Source of the DNA: Odiellus spinosus
Taxonomy: Eukaryota; Arthropoda; Arachnida; Opiliones; Phalangiidae
Reading direction: 5' to 3'
NCBI GenBank assembly: GCA_963920705.1
Contig: OY987240.1
Location: 8,225,676 to 8,289,675 of the forward strand
DNA length: 64,000 nucleotides
Every line of letters starts with the position of its first letter. Position 1 is the first letter of the stretch. The position numbers and the translations under genes were made by a program. This document shows positions 23,201 to 33,557 of this stretch, one piece after another. Below the pieces are notes generated by a model that saw only the letters and a list, made by a program, of their open reading frames with translations, had not been told where the DNA came from and did no database searches.

Positions 23201-23598
23201 CGACAGCCAAAAAAGTTCCCATATTTATATTGACTGGATTGTTGACGATAGCCTCGAAGGGCCAAGATGGATCGCGTTGCCTAAGTCAACACGAAACTTT
23301 TGAAGTTCGTATCGTCTCGGATAAAAGTGATTCGGATAGTTTATAGTTTGGACGGATTAAGGGATTTGCTCACCCCAAAACGCGTAGCGTACTCCGCCAG
23401 AGTGTGTTCATCATATATATTAGCCATCCTTTTATTCCCGAGGGCTTGAGTTAGAACCAGGATAATTTGTTGATAGCTCAGGAAATAAAACCTGACGTTC
23501 TTTAAATATCGGAAAATAAGTCCAGCGATCAGCGCGATCGGATTATCGTACGGATCGTAGGGATCCTTTAGAACTTCGTAGCCGCGTGGTTCCATTTT
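20013..23598 (-). CDS. Ionotropic receptor (IR, iGluR-like ligand-gated channel), copy B
   Basis: Five exons join in phase: 23374-23598, 22876-23191, 20739-20959, 20409-20665 and 20013-20280. From the Met at 23595 they give 427 residues and a TAA at 20013-20015. Domain order fits the family: S1 ligand lobe (about 1-113), M1 (127-147), pore region (about 155-195), M3 (196-215), S2 lobe (about 216-380) with LDQTSFIDSLEDLLAMPEL after M3, and M4 (390-408, in SPVFRLWIIGMSLATIAF). IRs form cation channels in sensory-cell membranes; ligand binding in this subgroup is divergent and no ligand can be predicted. There is no signal peptide on this Met, so the true 5' end is probably upstream (see 26857-27075). 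Intron 2 is 1.9 kb and full of insertions, against 168 bp in copy A. Introns 3 and 4 are 73 and 128 bp. The family call is firm; expression is unknown. Confidence 0.85.
20409..20665 (-). CDS. IR copy B exon 4: S2 lobe
   Basis: Acceptor 'tcgaacag' and donor 'ct|gtaagg'. It encodes the S2 core, including KLGNRKLYFGKERY and RIPRAIKEDIDY, which matches the usual run of a beta strand followed by the (R/K)xSP-like helix in IRs. The reading is open for all 85 codons. Confidence 0.85.
20739..20959 (-). CDS. IR copy B exon 3: pore region and M3
   Basis: The exon encodes the VRSGPGRQVR segment, M3 (WLLGVVFLMQFWIAGMK) and the start of S2. Its donor is 'aag|gtaacg'. The acceptor reads 'ttgtgag', i.e. 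GAG rather than the usual CAG or TAG; copy A has 'ttgtcag' at the same place. The 221-bp length and the phase match copy A exactly, which supports this boundary. Confidence 0.8.
20985..21410. repeat. Diverged tandem units in intron 2 of IR copy B
   Basis: Units of about 40-45 bp contain 'aaagccaattgataagtttc' and 'cacacgattcccactccc'. Related 'ccaaagccaattttttta' and 'actccaactccac' words occur at 21830-21880 and 22710-22760, on both sides of the Helitron, so one older insertion probably fills most of this intron. Confidence 0.6.
21880..22658 (+). mobile_element. Non-autonomous Helitron, 779 bp
   Basis: It starts with TCTATATAATAAG after an A and ends with a GC hairpin ('gcccgcccgtagggcgggcc', 22630-22649) followed within 10 bases by CTAG and a T. 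That is the Helitron signature: 5' TC, 3' hairpin then CTRR, inserted between A and T with no target duplication. No Rep/helicase sequence is present. It lies in intron 2 of IR copy B. Confidence 0.8.
22402..22519. repeat. Exact 59-bp tandem duplication inside the Helitron
   Basis: Two identical units start 'ctggatacaattaaaacaat' at 22402 and 22461 and end in 'cctcgaggtt'. Confidence 0.95.
22876..23191 (-). CDS. IR copy B exon 2: end of S1 and M1
   Basis: Acceptor 'gtttttacag' and donor 'aact|gtaagt'. NVDMATLIFQIFPHGP and LFHVSPII fit the S1 block in which iGluRs place their 'VDFSxPY' motif. M1 follows at LSTLVWILVGFSVLVVSGLA. Confidence 0.85.
23374..23598 (-). CDS. IR copy B exon 1 (or second exon): start of S1
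   Basis: Opens after the acceptor 'ttttaaaatag', three bases before the ATG at 23595, and ends at the donor 'ggg|gtgagc'. DPYDNPIALIAGLIFRYLKN fits the S1 start, where IRs have a G-(I/L)-x-x-x-L-L stretch. The presence of a usable acceptor directly upstream argues that translation begins in an earlier exon. Confidence 0.75.
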
Positions 23599-23599
23599 C

Positions 23600-24290
23600 T
23601 ATTTTAAAATAATTAATCGAAATTAAAAAGGTACGATTTCGGAGAAATGATTTAATTTATAATTTAGAGCCAAATTCCGCTTCGCGATTGGACCTAGTTC
23701 GGGAGACGCGAGTGGGTGGACCACTTCCCTCCAGCCACTCTTCGCTAGAGCTAGGGGAAGAGAAATATAGGTAGGAATCAAAGTCTCCCTCGAAGGGCCT
23801 CTGGACAGGACAAGGGTAATAAGATAGAATTATGCCGTATTTAGGCGAATCCACCATTTATTTCTGTACGAAAACTACTAAGAGACGAAATTCAAGGGCA
23901 TCTTGGATTTTTTATCGCGAAACCTTGTCAGTTTTTAGCTAGATCCAACCCTAGTGGGGTCTAGGTACCATATTCACTGCGGCGTCGGCGTTGGCGTTGG
24001 CGTTCGCGTTATGCAAGAAGACGAAATACGTCATCGAATCGAAAAAACTTCGTCTCTTATCCACCAGACGTCACGACGTGATGTCCGATACAAATTTAAA
24101 ATATATGCTTGTATTTAATATATATGGTTTTTCTCTAAGTGGTCTCCCTCCCAGGATCGCGTAGCGCTCGACGCTGCAAGCTATACGATCGAGTGTCGGA
24201 CACTGATCCCCGTTACCACGGGCATTTAATATAATACGAGAGAAAAATCCCTTATATCTTCAGAGGTATACGATACAGAAAACCAATCGT
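23600..24290. other. Putative intron, no further exon seen
   Basis: Between IR exon 23374-23598 and the 83-bp array. A short imperfect 'ggcgttggcgttggcgtt' run lies at about 23985-24006. A 66-codon minus-strand open frame (23657-23857) does not resemble any receptor segment and has no counterpart in copy A. Confidence 0.5.
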
Positions 24291-24299
24291 CGTTATTAA

Positions 24300-26660
24300 G
24301 GGGTTGTCGCGAACGAGATTAAAAGGTAGCTTATGAATGTTTCGGTTCTAGTCAGTCAGTAATAAAAACTCGAAAACAACGAACAAGTAGTCGCGAACGA
24401 GATAATAAGGGAGCTTATGCTTGTTGAGTTCTAGTCTGTCAGTAATGAAAACTCGAAAACAATAAACAAGCTGTCGCGAACGAGATAGTAAGGGAGCTTA
24501 TGTTTTGTTGAGTTCTAGTCTGTCAGTAATGAAAACTCAAAAACAATAAACAAGTCGCGATCGAGAGATTAAGGGAGCTTATGCTTGTTGAGTTCTAGTC
24601 TGTCAGTAATGAAAACTCGAAAACAACGAACAAGTAGTCGCGAACGAGATAATAAGGGAGCTTATGCTTGTTGAGTTCTAGTCTGTCAGTAATGAAAACT
24701 CGAAAACAATAAACAAGCTGTCGCGAACGAGATAGTAAGGGAGCTTATGCTTGTTGAGTTCTAGTCTGTCAGTAATGAAAACTCAAAAACAATAAACAAT
24801 TCGCGATCGAGATAGTAGGGGAGCTTATGTTTTGTTGAGTTCTAGTCTGTCAGTAATGAAAACTCAAAAACAATAAACAAGTCGCGATCGAGAGATTAAG
24901 GGAGCTTATGCTTGTTGAGTTCTAGTCTGTCAGTAATGAAAACTCAAAAAAATAAACAAGCTGTCTTGAACGAGATAGTAAGGGAGCTTATGCTTGTTGA
25001 GTTCTAGTCTGTCAGTAATGAAAACTCAAAAACAATAAACAAGTCGCGATCGAGATAGTAAGTGAGCTTCTGCTTGTTGGGTTCTAGTCTGTCAGTAATG
25101 AAAACTCAAAAACAATAAACAAGTTGTCGCGAACGAGATAGTAAGGGAGCTTATGCTTGTTGAGTTCTAGTCTGTCAGTAATGAAAACTCAAAAACAATA
25201 AACAAGTCGCGATCGAGATAGTAAGTGAGCTTCTGCTTGTTGGGTTCTAGTCTGTCAGTAATGAAAACTCGAAAACAATAAACAAGCTGTCGCGAACGAG
25301 ATATTAAGGGAGCTTATGCTTGTTGAGTTCTAGTCTGTCAGTAATGAAAACTCAAAAACAATAAACAATTCGCGATCGAGATAATAAGGGAGCTTATGCT
25401 TGTTGAGTTCTAGTCTGTCAGTAATGAAAACTCGAAAACAATAAACAAGCTGTCGCGAACGAGATAGTAAGGGAGCTTATGTTTTGTTGAGTTCTAGTCT
25501 GTCAGTAATGAAAACTCAAAAACAATAAACAAGTCGCGATCGAGAGATTAAGGGAGCTTATGCTTGTTGAGTTCTAGTCTGTCAGTAATGAAAACTCGAA
25601 AACAACGAACAAGTAGTCGCGAACGAGATAATAAGGGAGCTTATGCTTGTTGAGTTCTAGTCTGTCAGTAATGAAAACTCGAAAACAATAAACAAGCTGT
25701 CGCGAACGAGATAGTAAGGGAGCTTATGCTTGTTGAGTTCTAGTCTGTCAGTAATGAAAACTCAAAAACAATAAACAATTCGCGATCGAGATAGTAGGGG
25801 AGCTTATGTTTTGTTGAGTTCTAGTCTGTCAGTAATGAAAACTCAAAAACAATAAACAAGTCGCGATCGAGAGATTAAGGGAGCTTATGCTTGTTGAGTT
25901 CTAGTCTGTCAGTAATGAAAACTCAAAAAAATAAACAAGCTGTCTTGAACGAGATAGTAAGGGAGCTTATGCTTGTTGAGTTCTAGTCTGTCAGTAATGA
26001 AAACTCAAAAACAATAAACAAGTCGCGATCGAGATAGTAAGTGAGCTTCTGCTTGTTGGGTTCTAGTCTGTCAGTAATGAAAACTCAAAAACAATAAACA
26101 AGTTGTCGCGAACGAGATAGTAAGGGAGCTTATGCTTGTTGAGTTCTAGTCTGTCAGTAATGAAAACTCAAAAACAATAAACAAGTCGCGATCGAGATAG
26201 TAAGTGAGCTTCTGCTTGTTGGGTTCTAGTCTGTCAGTAACGAAAACTCGAAAACAATAAACAAGCTGTCGCGAACGAGATATTAAGGGAGCTTATGCTT
26301 GTTGAGTTCTAGTCTGTCAGTAATGAAAACTCAAAAACAATAAACAATTCGCGATCGAGATAGTAAGTGAGCTTATGCTTGTTGGGTTCTAGTCTGTCAG
26401 TAATGAAAACTCAAAAACAATAAACAAGCTGTCGCGAACGAGATAGTAAGGGAGCTTATGCTTGTTGAGTTCTAGTCTGTCAGTAATGAAAACTCAAAAA
26501 CAATAAACAATTCGCGATCGAGATAGTAGGGGAGCTTATGCTTTGTTGAGTTCTAGTCTGTTGACCAGTAATGAAAACTCAAAAACAATAAACAAGTTGT
26601 CGCGAACGAGATAGTAAGGGAGCTTATGCGTGTTGAGTTTTAGTCTGTCAGTAATGAAAA
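24300..26660. repeat. 83-bp satellite array with a 979-bp higher-order repeat
   Basis: 'gagttctagtctgtcagtaa' recurs about every 80-83 bp for roughly 28 units. Monomers differ at a 'gtcgcgaacgag' or 'gcgatcgag' block. The rare variant 'ctgtcttgaacgag' occurs at 24961 and 25940, 979 bp apart, with the same neighbours, so a 12-monomer block was duplicated. If the exon at 26857-27075 belongs to IR copy B, the array sits in an intron. Confidence 0.95.
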
Positions 26661-26856
26661 ACATGATTTGAAAAGCATGATTTTAAAAACATGATTTGAG
26701 TTTGCAATGACTGCGAAACGCCTTTCAAATTGTTTAAAGAGCATTTGTGCATGAACGCCCCTCCTATAGCATCATCCTCTTTTACAATGTCGGGGGTCTA
26801 GCTATTCTATGGGCTTGACCATCTTGTTACGAATGCAGCGGGCCTTCCCCTCTTAC

Positions 26857-27075
26857 TTCGTTAAGGTGGAAAAAGAAAGGATACGGATTGGTGGAATTGT
26901 AAGCGATTTCCATATGTCGCGTCGTCGAGATTCCGGCGGAAATGGAACTTGTACTTCTAATACTTGTAATCCTAATCTCAATTAGAAGACAGGTTGAGTT
27001 AGAAATCCAATTCTTCGGACGTCTTCCTACATCGAAGACCAAATTCAAGTTCTCCAAGTTTTTTATTTCAGACAA
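26857..27075 (-). CDS. Likely upstream exon of IR copy B (N-terminal region)
   Basis: It is homologous to 14876-15041 upstream of copy A; both copies keep 'ggattggtggaattgta' and end at a good donor (gaa|gtaaga here, cga|gtaagt in A). The frame is open for 73 codons, includes MEIAYNSTNPYPFFFHLNE, and joins exon 23374-23598 in phase 0. The acceptor 'accctatag' is plausible. Further upstream, both copies share 'actcggatgtttttcaagg'; in copy A this could start a signal-peptide-like stretch, while here a TAG intervenes, so the true 5' end is unresolved. Confidence 0.5.
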
Positions 27076-27139
27076 CTATAGGGTAGCGAATATATGGAAG
27101 AAATCCTTGAAAAACATCCGAGTTTAGAGATTAGAATTT

Positions 27140-28430
27140 CGTTTAAATTAATATTTGACATTACAATTGTGAAAATAAGGGCTCGGGAAATATTTGCAAA
27201 ATCTTACTTATTTCAGGGGTAAAAGTGTAAATGACGCGTTCCAATTATTTTCATTGGTCCGTTGTCTCGGAAAGACTAGAAAATTTGGCTCTAGACAATA
27301 AATATCAGCTCGTTTTATTCCAAGATATTCTAAATTTGTATTATTAACCAACGGCCAATTCCTCTCCAACAATCACCTCGATTCGAGTCCGGGTTATATA
27401 CTTGAAATTGTATTTGATCGAAGTTACTTCCTACTTTTCATCCGAAAGGTTAAAATCTCCAAACGCGTTTACGCGTTGAGTTTAAGTATATTAAGATTTC
27501 GGAATAATGGATTCCTGGAACAAATTTTTTTTAAGCTTAATAAAAGGTATAATGAAAACGGAAAACCAATTTATATTTTTCTTTATTTACATTCGCGACC
27601 ATTAATTTATTACTTACTAGCCTAATTAATTACTTAGCCAAATTAAATTATAAAACGTGGATTAAAATATTAGAATTTTCGTTCATTAATCTTTTGTGGG
27701 TAAAGAAATAAATTTCGACTTTATCGCCAGTTTTAAATCTCGAAATCGGGGATTAAAAACAATTATCTTTACTTAATTATTCCTTTACCGAGAGCCTAAC
27801 GATTTCTCCGTTTTCTATTCGCCTTTGTTAAATTACTAAAATATCAAACAATCGTTTGAAACTGGATGTAAATAAGGTCTAATTTAACATTGTTTCGTAA
27901 AATCATCGACGCTTCGAACAATACGAGCTCTTAAAATTGTCAACATACACTTTATCACATAATTATGAGTGTTTGCGATGTTTTTGAGCTCAGAATTGGA
28001 TAATGAATAACTTATCCATTAATAATTAAGTTTTTTTTCGGATATTTTAATCTCGGATAGATTTAAATTAATATATATCCGCAAAGTATACGAACATAAT
28101 CGTATTCAAATGCTGGATACGAATTAGACCCGGAGATAAAATTTCAATTAATAAACGAATTATCCATAGATTTATTCGAACGGATAACGGGCCGAGATTA
28201 AAATACCGTGTTTCTCGAAATCCGTAATATAGAATGAATAATAATAATTAATTTTTTTTTATATAAATCGAAATAAACAGTTCTAGCTTCGAGATCTCAA
28301 TTTTGGGTTAAAATTGACGAAGAAACTCGAAAGGTTTCAAATTGTTGTTATCGGCGAAGGAATAACTTTATAACTCGCATCAATTTCCAATTTAATAATG
28401 AGTAAGAATTGTAAATATGCCGTTACATTC
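27140..28430. other. AT-rich non-coding DNA
   Basis: No gene, repeat array or transposon end recognised. Confidence 0.5.
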
Positions 28431-28439
28431 GGGTTTACG

Positions 28440-28560
28440 TTATATAAATCGGACCAATCATATTATTTCTGCCTTCAACAGCGCTTGTAATGTCTTGTCT
28501 CAACATCTAAATAATAGGGCATAAGAATTTGGTACATAAGACCTTGGGCATCAAATTTTA
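28440..28560. repeat. Dispersed repeat, copy 1
   Basis: Matches 30645-30758 through 'cgcttgtaatgt', 'aagaccttgggcatcaa' and the preceding 'ccaatcatattatttc'. The second copy was later split by the hAT-type element at 30759-31869. Confidence 0.65.
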
Positions 28561-28793
28561 AAACTAGATTTCCAAAAAAATCATGAATAAAAACGCAAGA
28601 AAACGAATTAAATTCCAATGCAATATTACATTTTCCTAAGAATTTTTCGTGATAATTGTCCATTTTATAAATTTAGACCTAATATACTCACCGTAATTTT
28701 TTTTAAGCTGTAAAAGGAACTTATTAATGTTTTTTTCCGAGATATGAGATGTGCTCGTCTTCCTTCGATTTCTTATCCCATTCCCATATTCGA

Positions 28794-29144
28794 CAGGGTT
28801 GCCACGGGTCAGGTAAAACAGGTAAAACAGGGAAAAGTCAGGGAATTTGAAAATGAGCCCAAAAAGTCAGGGAAAAATATTTTAAAAAGTCAGGAAATTT
28901 TAAGATATTTCAAGAAACCATGAAATTACAATCATTATATCCGGAAAAGACTCGAAGCTGACGGCGTGTCAGTTGTATAGATTAGAACAAAGATACGCGT
29001 GCAAAAAGTTTGGCCAACGCGATTATATAAAAAATAAAAGGTTAAAAATTTTGCAGTATTAGCTGAAACGGTCCGAGAAAATCGTTGGAAAAGGTCAGGG
29101 AAAAACTCAGGGAATTTGAATCTGAAAAAAATGTGCCAACCCTG
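28794..29144. mobile_element. hAT-like MITE, 351 bp, CAGGGTTG ends
   Basis: Ends are CAGGGTTGCCAC and GTGCCAACCCTG (11 of 12 paired). 'gtcagggaaa' recurs inside both ends. The CAGGGTTG terminus is common among hAT-type MITEs in animals. I find no clean 8-bp duplication, so it is probably old. Confidence 0.7.
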
Positions 29145-29149
29145 AATCG

Positions 29150-30640
29150 ATTAACGCTTGTAGAATTATATCTTTCCGAAGTTTACTTCATCCGGAAATA
29201 TTCAAAAGGGCTGGTAAGTTTTATTACAATTATTTTCACCCCAACCTGGAAGGAATTTTGATTTCCAACTGATTAATCCACAGCCCACGACTGCAATGTC
29301 GATTTTTAGTTTGGAAATAGGCTTATGGATTAGTTTAATTATATTTTAATTAGAAACACTATCATTTGGAATACGAATAGAGTAGGACGTCCTAACCAGA
29401 GCTCAGAATCTGATCGATCCATTATTTTCCGTTATTCGTATATTTTCAGATATTTTATTTTCGGATAAATTGTTGGTAACAAAAAAATTTTAATTCTATA
29501 TTCGTATAATTGTTAAAGGTTTACCCGAAGATATGCCTTCGCCGCTTTATCTATCTACAAATTACTCGTATCGAACGTATAACGATGGATAAGAAAATTC
29601 GCATTTCCAGAATTAGTCTAAAATATAAAAAAAAATATTTCAAATTGACTTTTAATTCGAAGAATAGAAATAAAACGATAAGATTTTAAAATCATCTTTT
29701 ATTCGTTATTTTTCACAAAATTAAATTTTGAGTTAAATATTTATCCGAACGTATAACGCGGATAATATTCTAAGATAAGTTGCCATTTTTGGATAAAAAC
29801 GGATATGGATTATGTTGTTTACTTTATCTTGGAATAAGTTAACTCGAATGAAAAGAGTCCATTTTTAATCAAACGGATAATATACATCAGATTTTAGTAG
29901 ATTTCATCCAATTTATAAAAATTATACGAATTCCGAGCTCTACTCCTAAATTGGTACACTTTTTGGAAAGAGGTATGTTTGGAGAACTATAGGATAGGGA
30001 AAAAAATTAATGTTGTATCACGAAGCCATTCGCCGCGTTTTGGTTACTCAAATTTTTCCTAGGGTGTTGAAGTTATTTTTTCTGAATATTCTACAAAACG
30101 AGCCCTACTAACCTTAATTCGAGGCAATACAAACTTAAAGAAAAGTGTACCAAGTTAGGGGTCGCTACCATAATTCTTATTCGAGTTAAAGGAATAGCAA
30201 ATCTTAATTTGTTTACGCTCCTCAGATTTCTCCTCGAAATATAAATATGTGCACTATGCTGATGATGATATTGATTTCGTGCTTGACTCTCGAAGTCGAA
30301 TCGAACGCGGAACTGGATAATCTAATGTTAAATACCACTTGTTGTAAGAATACAATTTTTAATTTCCAATTAGAAATTTCGTTCCAATTATTTTCCAATC
30401 AATCTCTTCCATTTAGCGTATTTTTGGCCTCTAATTGTTCGTTATCAAAACATACTGACGTAAAATAACATAGTGTCTAAAAATTTGCCTAAAATAAATA
30501 AAATAATAGGCCTAGGAACTTTTAGATATTTATTTTTTTTTTTTCCTGAAAAATGTTTTGAAATTTTTTTTATCCCCAGCGTATTTAACTCGGCAATAAT
30601 CCATTTTTAAATGGAAACTTCAAGCTAAAATTGAAACAGC
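29150..30640. other. AT-rich non-coding DNA
   Basis: No gene recognised; a 73-codon open frame at 30247-30468 has no family signature. Confidence 0.45.
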
Positions 30641-30644
30641 AAAA

Positions 30645-30758
30645 AACGGAAATATAAATTCGGGCCAATCAAATTATTTCATCTTCCAACGGCGCTTGTA
30701 ATGTGTTAACATTAAAAAAATAGGTTGGCGTTTGATGGCCAAGGTCTTAGGCATCAAG
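30645..30758. repeat. Dispersed repeat, copy 2
   Basis: Homologous to 28440-28560. Its end, gcatcaag, served as the insertion target of the following element. Confidence 0.65.
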
Positions 30759-31869
30759 TAGAGACGAGTCGGGCCCCCGATTAAATCGGGTTTTTTCGAC
30801 CCGACCCGACCCGAACCCGTTTCGGGTCGGGTCGGGCACAAAATTAAAAAAAAAATTTCCGGGTCGGGTCGGGCTTTTATTTCGTGAAATTCATATCGGG
30901 TCGGGCTCATTTTCAATCGGGCCCGGGCCGGGTCGGGTTTTTTCTTCCCCTTAAAATATTCGGGTCGGGTTTTTTTTCGCCTTGAATATTCGGGTCGGGT
31001 TTTTTCTTCGCCTTAAAATATTCGGGTCGGGTTTTTTCTTTGCCTTAAAATATTCGGGTTGGGTCGAGTCAGCTTTATTTTTCACGGGCTGGCTCTCATA
31101 CTTGAGCTTGATTTCGTGAGAGGGAGAATTGAAGCGATTTCTTTAGGCGAGAGTCGCGACTCTCGAGACATTTATGAAATAGCTCGACTCTAGCTCTCTA
31201 AATACCATTTTGCTAGTAGCCTAGTATCTACAATTCTACGTATACCTCTAGCCCTAGCTCTTGGGCGCACGTCGCAGGAAAACGTCTTACTTCGTGGGAA
31301 TTACGGCTTGTAAACCATCCCATCCCCTACCCCACGCTCCCACAGTGTGATATCTGCCGTGACCTGTGAGTGCAGTTCTCATTTTCCTCCTTGGCGTCGC
31401 CAGGGAATATTAAGGGGGGACGTTATAACGCGTGTCGTTCAAACTCAGCTTCTGCGTCCAATTCCCCCTTTTTTTGGCGCTTGGCTGTTTATATATTTTC
31501 TAATACGCGTCCTTTTTCGCGCATGCTACGTGACTCCTTGCTAGAGGAGAGAGCAGACTAAAACATTTAAGCTAAGATGATTTAAGTATGTCACGTGAGT
31601 GCGCACCAAAAAAACGGTTAGCAACTTAGCATCTTTGGTTACAGAAGCGAGAGAGGAAACTACGTCATCTTCAGACTTTTCACGGACTAGTCAGCGCCGT
31701 TTTTCGGGTCGGGCCAGGTCGGGTTTTTTTTTTCGGGTCGGGTTTTTTTTTTTTTTTTTTTAATTTTTCGGGTCGGGTTTTTTTTTAAAAAATTTTTTTC
31801 GGGTCGGGTTTTTTTTTAGAATTTTTTTTCGGGTCGGGTCTTTAAAATGGTGGGCCCGACTCGTCTCTA
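30759..31869. mobile_element. hAT non-autonomous element, 1111 bp, with target duplication
   Basis: Perfect 18-bp inverted ends TAGAGACGAGTCGGGCCC are flanked by an exact 8-bp duplication, gcatcaag (30751-30758 and 31870-31877). An 8-bp duplication with TAGAG ends is diagnostic of hAT. Subterminal regions at both ends hold many 'cgggtcgggtttttt' units (about 30780-31070 and 31700-31850), the kind of repeated motif to which hAT transposases bind. The GC-richer centre has no recognisable transposase. Confidence 0.9.
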
Positions 31870-31872
31870 GCA

Positions 31873-32153
31873 TCAAGGGGTACCCCTTGTAAAAAATCGA
31901 TTTTATATTTCGTATTATTACAAGGGGTACTCCTTGTAAAAATTCAAAAAAAAAAAAAAGGAAGTAGATTTTTTACCAAAAAATCTATTTTTTTCAATAA
32001 ATTTTTTCTTTTTCGATTTTTTAACAAGGGGTACCCTTGTAAAAAAACATATTTTAATTTCGATTTTTTTTTTTTTTTTTTTTTACAAGGGGTACCCCTT
32101 GTAAAAAATCTATTTTATATTTCGCATTTTTACAAGGGGATCCAGGCATTAAT
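31873..32153. repeat. Cluster of ACAAGGGGTACCCCTTGT palindromes
   Basis: The 18-bp perfect palindrome occurs at 32085-32102, and near-perfect versions start near 31874, 31920 and 32023, with a truncated one near 32142. Poly-A and poly-T runs separate them. Confidence 0.85.
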
Positions 32154-32159
32154 AATTAG

Positions 32160-32600
32160 CCAACTACCATAAGCCTATTAATTCTTCACCTGTAAGTTAG
32201 TTACCCATAGAGCTTTTCGTATTCAGCACTATACAGGAGAGAGAGAGATTGAAATTTGAAGCCCTATGTCACCTCGCGGAAAAATTAGTTAATTCTACCT
32301 GATGCGACGCATCGACGATGATGCTTACGTAGAAGTTATTTATATAAATGTTTCTCGACGGACCACGAGGAACTTTACTAACGTAAAAACTAGTAATTAA
32401 CTATGGGACGACTAATAAGGCAATAAACATCTTTAATCTAAGAACAGGTTTATTAAGTGACCCCGATATCTTACACAAACTGTATTTATACAATAATAAA
32501 AAACAATATTAGATAAAATTTAAGTGAAGCCTAATCATTACATCGTCATAAAAAACACATTTTCTTTTTAAGTGCGAACACTACCTTATCCTTAACCCAC
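32160..32600. other. Non-coding DNA, nothing recognised
   Basis: AT-rich; no coding or repeat signal that I can name. Confidence 0.4.
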
Positions 32601-32614
32601 CTCATTCCTCTTGA

Positions 32615-32791
32615 TAGAGGTCGGGGTTTGGATAAGAAAATTTGTTTGTTTTATCTTTATTCATATTTTGAAATTATTCACTGGGAGTGTATGATAAATT
32701 CAATGTAATCGCGAATAGTTACTCGATTATTTTTATGATTAACTGATTAACCAAATATTTGTGGATAATCTTGTTTAAACCCCGACCTCTA
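32615..32791. mobile_element. hAT MITE, 177 bp, with target duplication
   Basis: Perfect 15-bp inverted ends TAGAGGTCGGGGTTT and an exact 8-bp duplication, cctcttga (32607-32614 and 32792-32799). It shares the TAGAG start with the element at 30759 but is otherwise unrelated. Confidence 0.9.
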
Positions 32792-32879
32792 CCTCTTGAC
32801 AGGAAACAGGATGTCCTAGCATGCATTGGGAAAGTTCCCAGCTATCACCACTAGATGGATTTGAGTCGCATCTAGTGTG

Positions 32880-33070
32880 TGTCCCTTTATCTAAATTCGA
32901 ATTTCATGAGAAACCGTAATGTTATTTCCAATTTCTTGATAACTGAAATTGTCGTCGTCGTCGTATTCCTCTTCCCAACGTCCACTGAATTTGAATTAAT
33001 ACAGACAAAGGTACTTTGGCAAAATTTGATAAGAATTTTTTCGGGTACAAGAGTTTCTCTAGTTAAACAA
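32880..33070. repeat. Detached fragment of the large foldback arm
   Basis: Homologous to 9022-9222: 'ccctttatct', 'gaatttcat', a GTC run, 'cgtccactgaat', then 'aatacagacaaaggtacttt'. It abuts the palindromic MITE at 33081. Confidence 0.75.
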
Positions 33071-33080
33071 AAATTTAAAT

Positions 33081-33543
33081 CATACAAAAAAGAGGTTGCT
33101 TCGCACCCTTAAAATGGGTTCTTTACTCAAGTCAAACCCGTGAAGGGACACAAATTAATTGTTAGAGAAAGAGCAATTTAATATCTTTAAAGTTGTACTT
33201 AGTAGACTTAGTCTACTACTACAAATATTTTATTATTACTAAATATTTTCCAAAAATGGATAGAGACGACCTAGGAAAATATATTTCAAATACATTTATA
33301 CTGGAAGAGCTTAAAAATAACATCAATAAGAGATGAAGTTTTCTTATGTCGTCTTTATCGGTTTTTTGGAAAATACTTAATAATAATAAAATATTTGGAG
33401 TAGTTGACTAAGTCTACTAAGTATAATTTTAAAGCTATGAAATTGCTCATTCTCTAACAATTAATTTGTGTCCCTTCACGGGTTTGACCTAGTTAGATAA
33501 AGAGCCCTTTTTAAGGGTGAGAAGCAACCTCTCTTTTGTATAA
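33081..33543. mobile_element. Palindromic MITE, copy 2, with diverged arms
   Basis: The same family as 11204-11712. Arms are 33081-33274 and 33348-33543, with many differences between them and a shorter loop of different sequence. Confidence 0.8.
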
Positions 33544-33557
33544 TTTCTGTCCTTTTT

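Noticed and set aside
23657-23857. 66-codon frame as a possible extra exon of IR copy B
   Set aside because: No counterpart near copy A, no convincing splice sites and no receptor motif.
24300-26660. CRISPR array (about 83-bp periodicity)
   Set aside because: Whole monomers repeat with no unique spacers, and the surrounding DNA is eukaryotic with introns.
32887-33112. Overlapping frames of 66-77 codons on both strands, also at 9013-9204
   Set aside because: Both lie in the foldback arm and owe their threonine or valine runs to the GTC microsatellite.
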